5,520 nucleotides of DNA from NCBI GenBank assembly GCA_900555725.1, contig USMD01000111.1:1-5520 (forward strand). Reading direction: 5' to 3'. Made by a program: the position numbers and the translations under genes. The stretch is from an uncultured Garciella sp. Its GTDB lineage: Bacteria > Bacillota > Clostridia > Eubacteriales > Garciellaceae. Numbering within the stretch: the stretch's first letter is position 1; each line of letters starts with the position of its first letter. Below are positions 1-5,468 of this stretch, piece after piece. The notes beneath the pieces were generated by a model. It saw only the letters and a program-made list of their open reading frames with translations, made no database searches and was not told the origin of the DNA.

Positions 1-61
1 TTCTCAATTATTTATTGACGAAGAATTATCAATATGGTAACTTATAGTTAAGAGATATAAA
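1..61 (+). promoter_or_regulatory. Pre-insertion upstream region of the lipoprotein gene, with weak promoter-like elements
   Basis: This stretch has no gene. It ends in the 12-bp copy of the target duplication (50-61), so before the insertion it was continuous with the ribosome binding site of the lipoprotein gene now at 1814. It contains a good -35-like TTGACG at 15-20. The -10 is unclear: TAACTT at 38-43 has the ideal 17-base spacing but matches only 3 of 6 consensus bases, while TATAGT at 43-48 matches 5 of 6 but is 22 bases away. The native lipoprotein promoter was probably here or just to the left. That is inference from position more than from motif quality. Confidence 0.3.
50..61. repeat. 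Left copy of the target-site duplication
   Basis: AAGAGATATAAA occurs here directly outside the left inverted repeat, and again at 1783-1794 directly outside the right one. The identity continues two bases further (TA at 62-63 and 1795-1796). By symmetry of the inverted repeats those two bases at 62-63 belong to the element, so the extra match is probably chance. A 12-bp duplication falls in the range known for several groups of the IS4 family. Confidence 0.8.
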
Positions 62-77
62 TAGATAGTTGCAAAAT
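62..77 (+). repeat. Left terminal inverted repeat of the insertion sequence
   Basis: TAGATAGTTGCAAAAT, read inward, pairs with TAGCTCGTTGCAGAAT read inward from the right end. Thirteen of 16 positions agree, with an unbroken GTTGCA core. Beyond this the two ends match only sporadically. This end lies beyond the 3' end of the transposase gene. Confidence 0.75.
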
Positions 78-97
78 AGGAAAATGAAATTTTATAA

Positions 98-150
98 AGA
101 TATCCACAAGAAATAGCTACTAAATTAGTTAGAAATTGGAGATATCCACA
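98..150 (+). repeat. Subterminal 11-bp direct repeat pair in the left end of the element
   Basis: AGATATCCACA occurs at 98-108 and again at 140-150, start to start 42 bp, about four helical turns. Each copy is followed by purine-rich DNA. The core ATATCCACA is one base from the DnaA-box consensus TTATCCACA. Subterminal repeats on one face of the helix could be binding sites for the transposase or a host protein, but that is inference. I see no full copy at the right end, only TTATCCA at 1720-1726. Confidence 0.5.
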
Positions 151-169
151 GAAAAGGGCAAAAAAAGAG

Positions 170-201
170 CATAACAAAATAAAGGTTTGAAGAAACCCTT
201 T
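170..201 (-). terminator. Probable rho-independent terminator of the transposase gene
   Basis: Read on the minus strand, AAAGGGTTT and AAACCTTT pair around a four-base CTTC loop, with one bulged G. An AT-rich run, ATTTTGTTAT, follows. The hairpin lies 22 bases past the transposase stop codon. The stem is AU-rich and the T tract is interrupted, so termination may be inefficient. Confidence 0.55.
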
Positions 202-223
202 AAAAAATATTTAAATGTGTACT

Positions 224-1654
224 TTAAGCAGTCAAAGATTTAATAGCAAGAGGATTAGAATGATTTTGTGTTTTAAACATAAGGATAAAAGCAATTAATT
301 GAGAAATACAAGCAAGTAAAATATCTGCTTTTAAAGAAACAGTATTTCTTATCTTAGATGATTTAATCTGTATAAAGTTTTTGATCTGACAAATAGATCT
401 TTCACAAATCGTTCTAAGTTTATAGAGCTTTTTCCACTTGAAAGAATCACGAGGTATAGAAGTATTGAATCTATAATTGTGGCAAACAGTAATATTTTTA
501 ATGCGACCTGATTTTGACTTAGTACAAGGATTATCACAACTTAAGATATAAGTGGTTTTGCCATCCATCTTAGTCTTTTTAGCCTTTGGACAGATATATT
601 TAATTCTATCAGCACGTCCTTTTTCCCGGGTGATGCCATCATAAACCATAGGTAGAGAAGGATCATTAGGACAAAGGGGCACGCCGACCTCATTAAAATT
701 AGGTTGAGGTAGTGTTGGAGCATTGCGAAGATTTAAAGGGATAATAGGCATGATATTCTTATTATGTAAGTAAGCATAGTTATCATCAGCATCAAAGCCC
801 GAGTCTCCTAAAAAGTATTTATAGGAAAAGTTAGGATGCAGCTGAAAAAAAGTTTCAAGGGAAGGAATTAAAGACTTAGAGTCATATAAATCCTTGATAT
901 CATCAGGTCTTAAATCAAGATCAATATTATTATCAGTATCATAAAAATTAACATTTCGAACAAGACCAAAACCATTAGTAGAAATGATACATTTTTGGAA
1001 ATATCCAAAGTGTCCATTAAGATAGGCAAGCTTAGCATCATTATTAGAAGAAGCAACCTTAGGCATCTGCCCTTGAGCATATTTTTCAATATCAAGAGAA
1101 AAGGAAGGATTGTTTTTAGCCATTGCTTTGGCATAGGACTTAGCCTTGCGAAGCTGAGTTTGATAAAACTTAGGATTATTTTCAGAGACATAAAATTCAA
1201 AGCCAGTAGTATCAGTAACTAAGATAGAAGAAAGAAAAGAATTAACTTCCTTAGAAAAGTCCTCGGTAACAGTGACTAGCTTATTAAATAGATCATGCAA
1301 ATCATCTAAAAAATTTGTTTTAAATCTAGAAAACTGAGACTTATGAGGAACCTTTAAAAAGCCACAAAAACTACGCAGTTCAGAAGAAATATGTAGTAAA
1401 GAAATCAAAAGGTCAATATGTGGAATAGATAAAAGATTTTTTAAAATAAAAGCACTTAACATAGATTCTAAAGAGAAATCACGCTTTTTACCAAAATGAG
1501 AATAATATTTTTGATAAAAAGAAAAAGGAATAAATTCACTAATGTCAATGAATTCACTTAATAAAGAGAGTAAAATACCTTGATTTTGATGATAAAAATT
1601 ATCAAAATCAGAAGAAATATCACAAAGATTTAATTGCTTAGCTTGAATTGGCAT
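224..1654 (-). CDS. DDE transposase of the insertion sequence, IS4/IS1182-like
   Basis: This 476-residue enzyme should cut and rejoin the element's ends. The start at 1652-1654 is chosen because AAAGGAG lies six bases upstream of that ATG; a longer frame reaches 1732, but its extra 26 residues have no ribosome binding site. An N-terminal helical region (about 1-145) precedes an RNase H-like core. Likely catalytic acidic residues are D148 (VTDTTGFE), D284 (FLGDSGFDADDN) and E418 (TICERSICQIK). Around E418 the pattern Y411-x2-R414-x3-E418-x6-K425 is exactly the Y-R-E-K signature of IS4 transposases. Between the second Asp and the Glu is an insert with cysteines at 328, 355, 373, 377 and 391, possibly metal-binding, as in IS1182-type proteins. 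No frameshift or internal stop is present. A CCCA-AAAA-TGGG palindrome (1702-1713) lies in the leader; I could not find a convincing promoter. Confidence 0.9.
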   Translation of the reverse strand: MPIQAKQLNLCDISSDFDNFYHQNQGILLSLLSEFIDISEFIPFSFYQKYYSHFGKKRDFSLESMLSAFILKNLLSIPHIDLLISLLHISSELRSFCGFLKVPHKSQFSRFKTNFLDDLHDLFNKLVTVTEDFSKEVNSFLSSILVTDTTGFEFYVSENNPKFYQTQLRKAKSYAKAMAKNNPSFSLDIEKYAQGQMPKVASSNNDAKLAYLNGHFGYFQKCIISTNGFGLVRNVNFYDTDNNIDLDLRPDDIKDLYDSKSLIPSLETFFQLHPNFSYKYFLGDSGFDADDNYAYLHNKNIMPIIPLNLRNAPTLPQPNFNEVGVPLCPNDPSLPMVYDGITREKGRADRIKYICPKAKKTKMDGKTTYILSCDNPCTKSKSGRIKNITVCHNYRFNTSIPRDSFKWKKLYKLRTICERSICQIKNFIQIKSSKIRNTVSLKADILLACISQLIAFILMFKTQNHSNPLAIKSLTA

Positions 1655-1766
1655 AAGTTTCTCCTTTCTTGAGTTATAAACAACTTGGTAATGTATATAT
1701 ACCCAAAAATGGGGGAAACTTATCCATTTCAATAGATTTAAATGCAGTATTTATGCGAGTTGTAGA

Positions 1767-1782
1767 ATTCTGCAACGAGCTA
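1767..1782 (-). repeat. Right terminal inverted repeat of the insertion sequence
   Basis: Read inward on the minus strand this is TAGCTCGTTGCAGAAT, matching the left end at 13 of 16 positions. It lies upstream of the transposase gene and ends exactly where the right copy of the target duplication begins. Its outer edge is 31 bases before the lipoprotein start codon. Confidence 0.75.
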
Positions 1783-1794
1783 AAGAGATATAAA
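1783..1794. repeat. Right copy of the target-site duplication
   Basis: This perfect copy of AAGAGATATAAA lies directly outside the right inverted repeat and is followed almost at once by the poly-G ribosome binding site of the lipoprotein gene. Its TATAAA (1789-1794) resembles a -10 box. Hexamers at ordinary spacing in the element's end (about 1765-1773) match a -35 box poorly, so a hybrid outward promoter is possible but weakly supported. Confidence 0.8.
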
Positions 1795-1813
1795 TAAAAG
1801 GGGGGTACAAACT

Positions 1814-2398
1814 TTGAAAAAATTTTTAGTATTCGCATTGGTTCTTATATTGGCTGTGGGCTTTGTTGGTTGTTCTTCTCAAACGTCATCTAAGGAAGAA
1901 ACCAATGCAAAGGAAACTACTACTGAGGAAACAGCTGCTCCAGCTGGGGATATCAAAATGGGAAGAGTAGATTATGCTGCCCATGGAGATAAATCCTTTG
2001 CAGTTGTTGTAGTAGCTATGCAAGGAGATACCATCGCAGGAGCTTCCATAGACGAATATCAATTCTTACCTAAGGATCAAATCGCTGCTGCTGTTCCAAA
2101 CTCTGATGGAGGCTTTGGAGAAAATTACAAAGATCCAAATACAGTTTTAGGATCTAAGAGAACAAATACAAAATACTACAGTACTCATATGGCTGAGGAA
2201 GCTGGTTCTACAGTAACAATCGATGAAAACTATGATGCCATTGAAAATTATGTAAAGGGTAAAACTGTAGAAGAATTAGAAACTCTATTAAGTAAAAGCG
2301 AAGAACAAGGTCCAATTGACGCTATCAGCGGAGCTACTTTAGTAGATACTCCTGGTTATGTGAAAGCAATTATTGAAGCTGCAAAAACTGCAAAGTAA
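1814..2398 (+). CDS. Lipoprotein with FMN-binding-like SGAT motif
   Basis: A 194-residue predicted lipoprotein, anchored outside the membrane. The start is TTG, supported by AAAAGGGGGG at 1796-1805, eight bases upstream, and by the complete signal peptide that follows: Lys-Lys, a hydrophobic stretch, then a lipobox ending in FVGC with acylated C20. Residues 21-45 are a Ser/Thr/Glu/Ala-rich linker. The folded part (about 46-194) ends with DAISGATLVDTPGY (169-182). SGAT (172-175) resembles the motif in FMN_bind domains (RnfG/NqrC and PplA-like proteins), where ApbE attaches FMN to the Thr; here that would be T175. A flavin-carrying, electron-transfer or redox-sensing role is therefore inferred, not shown. 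No apbE, rnf or electron-transfer genes lie in the window. An insertion sequence ends 31 bases upstream and separates the gene from its former promoter region. A hairpin terminator follows, so it is probably monocistronic. Confidence 0.8.
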   Translation: MKKFLVFALVLILAVGFVGCSSQTSSKEETNAKETTTEETAAPAGDIKMGRVDYAAHGDKSFAVVVVAMQGDTIAGASIDEYQFLPKDQIAAAVPNSDGGFGENYKDPNTVLGSKRTNTKYYSTHMAEEAGSTVTIDENYDAIENYVKGKTVEELETLLSKSEEQGPIDAISGATLVDTPGYVKAIIEAAKTAK

Positions 2399-2416
2399 TT
2401 CAATAAATCATAATGC

Positions 2417-2452
2417 AAAGTCCTATGTCGAAAAACATGGGGCTTTTTGTTT
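2417..2452 (+). terminator. Rho-independent terminator after the lipoprotein gene
   Basis: A 12-bp stem pairs 2417-2428 (AAAGTCCTATGT) with 2435-2446 (ACATGGGGCTTT), including two G-T pairs, around a six-base CGAAAA loop. A TTTTTGTTT tract follows. The end of this tract overlaps the -35 box of the next gene's promoter, a very compact junction. Confidence 0.9.
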
Positions 2453-2477
2453 ACACTCAAAGGTTATTTGGTATAAT
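2450..2477 (+). promoter_or_regulatory. Sigma-A type promoter of the PPC-domain gene
   Basis: The -35 box is TTTACA (2450-2455, 5 of 6 consensus) and the -10 box is a perfect TATAAT (2472-2477), with a 16-base spacer. Transcription should start near 2484, leaving a leader of about 33 bases that contains GGAGGTG (2503-2509). The -35 lies within the T tract of the preceding terminator. Confidence 0.8.
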
Positions 2478-2516
2478 ACTATATAGTAAAAATTTAAGAA
2501 TTGGAGGTGCTTTTTA

Positions 2517-2939
2517 ATGGAATTTCGACAATTCGATAACAAATTTATTCTTAGACTTGACAGAGGAGAAGAAATCATAGAAACTTTAAAAAGTTTTTGT
2601 ACCGACCAGCAAATCAAGCTAGGATGGATTCATGGAATCGGTGCAGTAAATAAGATCACGGTTGGATTATTTGACACAGATTCTAAAGAATATCACTCTT
2701 CTGAGTTAACAGGACACTTTGAGATCACCAATCTTTCAGGAAATATTTCTACTATGAAGGATGAAACCTATTTACATCTACATATTAATGTAGCTGATGA
2801 GAAACATAAAACCTATGGGGGACATTTGAATGCAGCCACCATTAGTGCTACTGGGGAAATTATAATAGAAGCAATGGATGGCGAAATAGATAGACAGTTT
2901 AGTGAAGAAATCGGCTTAAATCTATTTAAATTTGAATAG
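2517..2939 (+). CDS. PPC/DUF296-domain protein
   Basis: A 140-residue protein consisting almost entirely of one PPC domain (plant and prokaryote conserved, DUF296). In plants this fold occurs in AT-hook proteins; bacterial members are short, stand-alone and form trimers. Diagnostic features are GWIHGIGAV (36-44), the HLHI strand (87-90), GGHL (101-104) and the hydrophobic IIIEAM strand (115-120). H87, H89 and H103 are conserved-looking and could form the metal or ligand site suggested for the bacterial family. There is no AT-hook, signal peptide or membrane segment, so it is cytoplasmic, and DNA binding is not shown by the sequence. The ATG is seven bases after a strong GGAGGTG. The gene has its own promoter and terminator and no functional partner nearby. 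The family call is firm; the biological role is unknown. Confidence 0.88.
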   Translation: MEFRQFDNKFILRLDRGEEIIETLKSFCTDQQIKLGWIHGIGAVNKITVGLFDTDSKEYHSSELTGHFEITNLSGNISTMKDETYLHLHINVADEKHKTYGGHLNAATISATGEIIIEAMDGEIDRQFSEEIGLNLFKFE

Positions 2940-2954
2940 TAAAATATAAGTCAT

Positions 2955-2992
2955 AAGTCTGTTGAGTGCTAAAATTCTCAACAGGCTTTTTT
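2955..2992 (+). terminator. Rho-independent terminator after the PPC-domain gene
   Basis: A 12-bp stem pairs 2955-2966 (AAGTCTGTTGAG) with 2977-2988 (CTCAACAGGCTT), with one G-T pair, around a ten-base loop. It overlaps a run of six T at 2987-2992. The hairpin begins 15 bases past the stop codon. Confidence 0.9.
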
Positions 2993-3044
2993 GCTTTTAT
3001 CCAATGGCTATCTTCTGTTAGTAAGCTTCCTTCCATTTATTTAC

Positions 3045-3073
3045 TTGAAATCTATCCTAAGTAAGAATATTAT
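3045..3073 (+). promoter_or_regulatory. Sigma-A type promoter of the ClC gene
   Basis: TTGAAA (3045-3050) and TATTAT (3068-3073) each match the consensus at 5 of 6 bases and are separated by the ideal 17 bases. A perfect TATAAT at 3074-3079 would give a 23-base spacer and is less likely. The leader is about 30 bases. No riboswitch-like structure is visible between the previous terminator and the start codon. Confidence 0.65.
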
Positions 3074-3108
3074 TATAATAGGATTATCGCTATAGAGAGG
3101 AGTTTGCT

Positions 3109-4653
3109 ATGAGAAAAATAAACATGTTAGATGATACTCGTATCATTTATACAGGAAAAGCAATTCTTATTGGTATTCTTACTGGATTTATCGTTAGTGC
3201 ATTTAGACTTATCATTGAACATTTCCTTATATATGTAAAATCCTTTTATCTTTTCTTTCATGAAGAACCCCAATGGCTTATTCTTTGGGGAGGAATATCT
3301 ATTATTGCTGCTTTGTTTGTAGGATATTTAATAAAAAGAGATCCGAATATAACCGGTAGTGGAATTCCCCAAGTAGAAGGACAACTATTGGGAGAAATTC
3401 AATATAATTGGTGGTCTGTACTTTGGAAAAAGTTTATTGGAGGTATCTTATCTATTAGTTCTGGACTATTTCTTGGAAGGGAAGGCCCTTCCATACAATT
3501 GGGTGCAGCAATAGGACAAGGAGTTAGTGAATTTTTTCAAGGAGAGAAAATGGAAAAGAAAGTTCTAATCTCTAGTGGAGCAAGCGCCGGCCTTGCGGCA
3601 GCCTTTAATGCACCTATTGCAGGACTATTATTTGTTTTAGAAGAAGTACACCATAATTTTTCCCCTTTGGTTTTGTTAACCTCTTTAGCCTCCGCGGTGA
3701 CAGCAAACTTTGTATCTCTTAATTTTTTTGGATTGAAACCGGCTTTATATCTTGGGGAAGTCAATCCTTTTCCAATAAGTGGATATGGTTATTTGGTCTT
3801 ATTGGGAGTTCTTTTAGGTTTTTTTGGTCTTTTGTATTCAAAGGTTTTATTGTCATTGCCTAAAATATATGGGAAAATTTCTTTTCTTCCCTCCTATTTA
3901 TATGGAATTATACCTTTTTTATTCATTATCCCAATAGGAGTATTATTTCCAGAATTATTGGGAGGTGGAAGTGAAGTTGTATTTTCCCTTGAAGAAACTT
4001 CCCCCACTATCATCATCTTAATTGGCCTATTTATCTTACGATTTGTTTTTTCTATGGTTTCCTATGGAGGAAACTTGCCGGGAGGGATTTTCTTACCAAT
4101 TCTTTCTTTAGGAGCTATTCTTGGTTCTATCTATGGTAATATAATCATTGATATGACCAATACCGATCCTATCTACATTACAAACTTTATTATGTTTTCT
4201 ATGGCTGGATATTTTACTGCCATTGGAAAAGCTCCTTTAACTGCTATGATTTTGGTAACTGAAATGGTCGGTAGCCTAAATCACCTTATGCCATTGGCAG
4301 TGGTTTCCTTTGTTTCTTACATTGTAGTAGATTTAGTAGGAGCAGAGCCTATCTACGAAGCACTTTTAGGGAATATGATGAAAAAAAAATCAGAAATTCT
4401 AAAGGGGAAATCCGAAATGATAGAAATTCCCGTTGGTGCAGAAAGTATTTTAGATGGGAAAATGATAAGGGAGGTTAATTGGCCATCGGAAGCATTAATT
4501 ATATCTATACGTCGAGGGGAAAAACAAATCATCACCCACGGAGATACTGTAATGCATGTAGGGGATTGTCTGATTATTTTAACTGATGAAGGGGTAACAA
4601 ATCAAGTTCGTCAGCAAATCAAACATATGGGGAAGGATTATATCGCCAGTTAA
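3109..4653 (+). CDS. ClC-family chloride/proton exchanger with C-terminal TrkA-C domain
   Basis: A 514-residue integral membrane protein that should swap chloride (or another anion) for protons. The ClC core spans about 15-420. It has the three anion-pore signatures GSGIP (83-87), GREGP (123-127) and GGIFLP (325-330). E125 is the external gating glutamate. E179 in FVLEEV corresponds to E203 of E. coli ClC-ec1, the internal proton-transfer glutamate. Y416 corresponds to ClC-ec1 Y445, which helps coordinate chloride. Having both glutamates predicts an exchanger, not a passive channel. Residues 436-510 resemble a TrkA-C (RCK-C) domain (EIPVGAESILDGKMIREV, then GDCLIILTDEG), a cytoplasmic regulatory module found on K+ transport proteins and some ClC proteins; its ligand is unknown. 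AGGAG lies six bases before the ATG; M6 is a less supported start. The gene has its own promoter and converges on the aldolase gene. Confidence 0.93.
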   Translation: MRKINMLDDTRIIYTGKAILIGILTGFIVSAFRLIIEHFLIYVKSFYLFFHEEPQWLILWGGISIIAALFVGYLIKRDPNITGSGIPQVEGQLLGEIQYNWWSVLWKKFIGGILSISSGLFLGREGPSIQLGAAIGQGVSEFFQGEKMEKKVLISSGASAGLAAAFNAPIAGLLFVLEEVHHNFSPLVLLTSLASAVTANFVSLNFFGLKPALYLGEVNPFPISGYGYLVLLGVLLGFFGLLYSKVLLSLPKIYGKISFLPSYLYGIIPFLFIIPIGVLFPELLGGGSEVVFSLEETSPTIIILIGLFILRFVFSMVSYGGNLPGGIFLPILSLGAILGSIYGNIIIDMTNTDPIYITNFIMFSMAGYFTAIGKAPLTAMILVTEMVGSLNHLMPLAVVSFVSYIVVDLVGAEPIYEALLGNMMKKKSEILKGKSEMIEIPVGAESILDGKMIREVNWPSEALIISIRRGEKQIITHGDTVMHVGDCLIILTDEGVTNQVRQQIKHMGKDYIAS

Positions 4654-4663
4654 AAAATTTATT

Positions 4664-4697
4664 AAAAAGCTGCCAGGTTGAAATCTGGTAGCTTTTT
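4664..4697. terminator. Bidirectional terminator between convergent ClC and aldolase genes
   Basis: A 13-bp stem pairs 4664-4676 (AAAAAGCTGCCAG) with 4685-4697 (CTGGTAGCTTTTT), with one G-T pair, around an eight-base loop. The five A on one side and five T on the other let it act in both directions. On the plus strand it is followed by ATTTTTTATTTTA. It begins 10 bases after the ClC stop and five bases beyond the aldolase stop. Confidence 0.9.
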
Positions 4698-4702
4698 ATT
4701 TT

Positions 4703-5353
4703 TTATTTTATGTTTAAATTTTTCTTATACTTTTTTATAAATTTTTTAGCTTGTTCTGTAACACTTTCATATCCATTAACAGCTACATCCTTTGTTAAAG
4801 CACTTCCAATGCCTACTGCCCAAGCGCCGTTTTTCATCCATGTTTCCATATTTTCTAAGCTTACTCCTCCTGAAGGCATTAATGCAACCTGGGGAATCGG
4901 TCCATGAATATCTTTAACAAAACTTGGTCCTAATACTCCTCCTGGGAATACTTTGACCACTTCTACTCCAGTAGCCATAGCATTAGAAATCTCCGTCACT
5001 GAGCCACAACCAGGCAAGTAGGGAATGGCGTATCGATTACATATTGTTGAAATTTCAGGAACAAAGTTAGGACTTACAATAAACCTAGCACCTGACATGA
5101 TGGCAATACGGGCTGTTACATCATCCATTACTGTACCTGCTCCTATCACCATGTCTGTATCTTTAAACTCTTCTACTAATTTTTCAATAGCTTTATTTGC
5201 ATTAGGAGTGGTAAAAGTCACCTCAATATTTTTAATACCTCCCTTGTAAGCAGCCTTGGAAATCTCATAGGCATCTTGGGCTGATTTCCCTCGAATTACC
5301 GCAAACAAATAATTTTCTTCTAATTTTTCCAATATCTTTGCCTTTTGAGTCAA
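4703..5353 (-). CDS. eda: KDPG/KHG aldolase (2-dehydro-3-deoxy-phosphogluconate / 4-hydroxy-2-oxoglutarate aldolase)
   Basis: A 216-residue cytoplasmic class I aldolase that should cleave 2-keto-3-deoxy-6-phosphogluconate to pyruvate and glyceraldehyde 3-phosphate, the last step of hexuronate or Entner-Doudoroff catabolism. It is a single TIM barrel of the family's usual length. Landmarks are FAVIRG (17-22), E44 in IEVTFTTP (general acid/base), GAGTV (71-75), SPNF (94-97), LPGCG (113-117), Schiff-base K134 in VVKVFPGG, PSGGV (160-164, phosphate site) and VGIGSAL (180-186). The E. coli enzyme has an Arg shortly after E44; this protein has Thr (T48-T49), as I recall is common in Gram-positive homologues. 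The start is TTG at 5351-5353, chosen because GGGGG lies seven bases upstream. No kinase, dehydratase or uptake gene for the pathway is adjacent, so it looks like a single-gene unit. Substrate preference between KDPG and related acids cannot be read from sequence. Confidence 0.93.
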   Translation of the reverse strand: MTQKAKILEKLEENYLFAVIRGKSAQDAYEISKAAYKGGIKNIEVTFTTPNANKAIEKLVEEFKDTDMVIGAGTVMDDVTARIAIMSGARFIVSPNFVPEISTICNRYAIPYLPGCGSVTEISNAMATGVEVVKVFPGGVLGPSFVKDIHGPIPQVALMPSGGVSLENMETWMKNGAWAVGIGSALTKDVAVNGYESVTEQAKKFIKKYKKNLNIK

Positions 5354-5409
5354 TGATATTCCCCCTTAGATATATTATAATATGATACTAAATACCACTT
5401 TATGATTCG

Positions 5410-5438
5410 ATTATATCTTTTTTGTACATATAAATCAA
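5410..5438 (-). promoter_or_regulatory. Sigma-A type promoter of the aldolase gene
   Basis: On the minus strand TTGATT (5433-5438) and a perfect TATAAT (5410-5415) are separated by exactly 17 bases. Transcription should start near 5403 and give a leader of about 50 bases. A second TATAAT-like run closer to the gene (about 5375-5380) lacks a matching -35. No convincing operator palindrome or cre site was recognised in the leader. Confidence 0.7.
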
Positions 5439-5468
5439 GGAAATTTATTCAATAACTTCAATTCGCGG

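Larger units (their letters stand above)
62..1782 (-). mobile_element. Complete insertion sequence, IS4/IS1182-like, 1,721 bp
   Basis: The element is bounded by imperfect inverted repeats (62-77 and 1767-1782, 13 of 16 matching) and flanked by perfect 12-bp direct repeats. It carries one uninterrupted transposase gene on the minus strand (224-1654). About 160 bp of AT-rich non-coding DNA lie on the left, downstream of the transposase, and 128 bp on the right, carrying its leader. The length, single ORF, 12-bp duplication and Y-R-E-K signature in the transposase fit the IS4 family. A cysteine-rich insert before the catalytic Glu also recalls IS1182-type enzymes, so the family name is provisional. 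Intact ends, an intact ORF and perfect target repeats suggest a fairly recent and potentially still active copy. Confidence 0.85.

Noticed and set aside
98..150. A replication origin based on two near-DnaA boxes.
   Set aside because: Only two imperfect boxes are present, both within the insertion sequence, with no dnaA, dnaN or rep gene nearby.
349..1222. Several short open frames inside the transposase gene on both strands (349-537, 541-723, 910-1200 minus; 995-1222 plus).
   Set aside because: They overlap a well-supported gene in other frames, have no ribosome binding sites of note and low-complexity translations.
1702..1713. CCCAAAAATGGG as a terminator protecting the element from outside transcription.
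   Set aside because: The stem is only four base pairs and no T tract follows on either strand.
1655..1732. Longer transposase reading frame starting at 1732 (26 extra residues).
   Set aside because: The ATG at 1652-1654 has AAAGGAG six bases upstream. The upstream ATG lacks a ribosome binding site, and the extension holds the leader palindrome and AT-rich DNA.
2423..2617. Minus-strand frame across the PPC gene start.
   Set aside because: It overlaps a terminator, a promoter and the start of a well-supported gene on the other strand.
2993..3108. A fluoride riboswitch ahead of the ClC gene, since some ClC proteins export fluoride.
   Set aside because: No crcB-motif-like conserved segments are visible, the leader after the promoter is only about 30 bases, and the protein has the GREGP signature of chloride-type ClC proteins.
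3537..5249. Antisense frames in the ClC gene (3537-3764, 4353-4535) and the aldolase gene (4710-4907, 5025-5249).
   Set aside because: They are shadows of strongly conserved protein-coding genes and have no supporting initiation signals.
5354..5409. An operator palindrome in the aldolase leader, around GGTATTTAGTATCAT on the minus strand.
   Set aside because: The halves are more like direct than inverted repeats, and the stretch is AT-rich enough for this to arise by chance.
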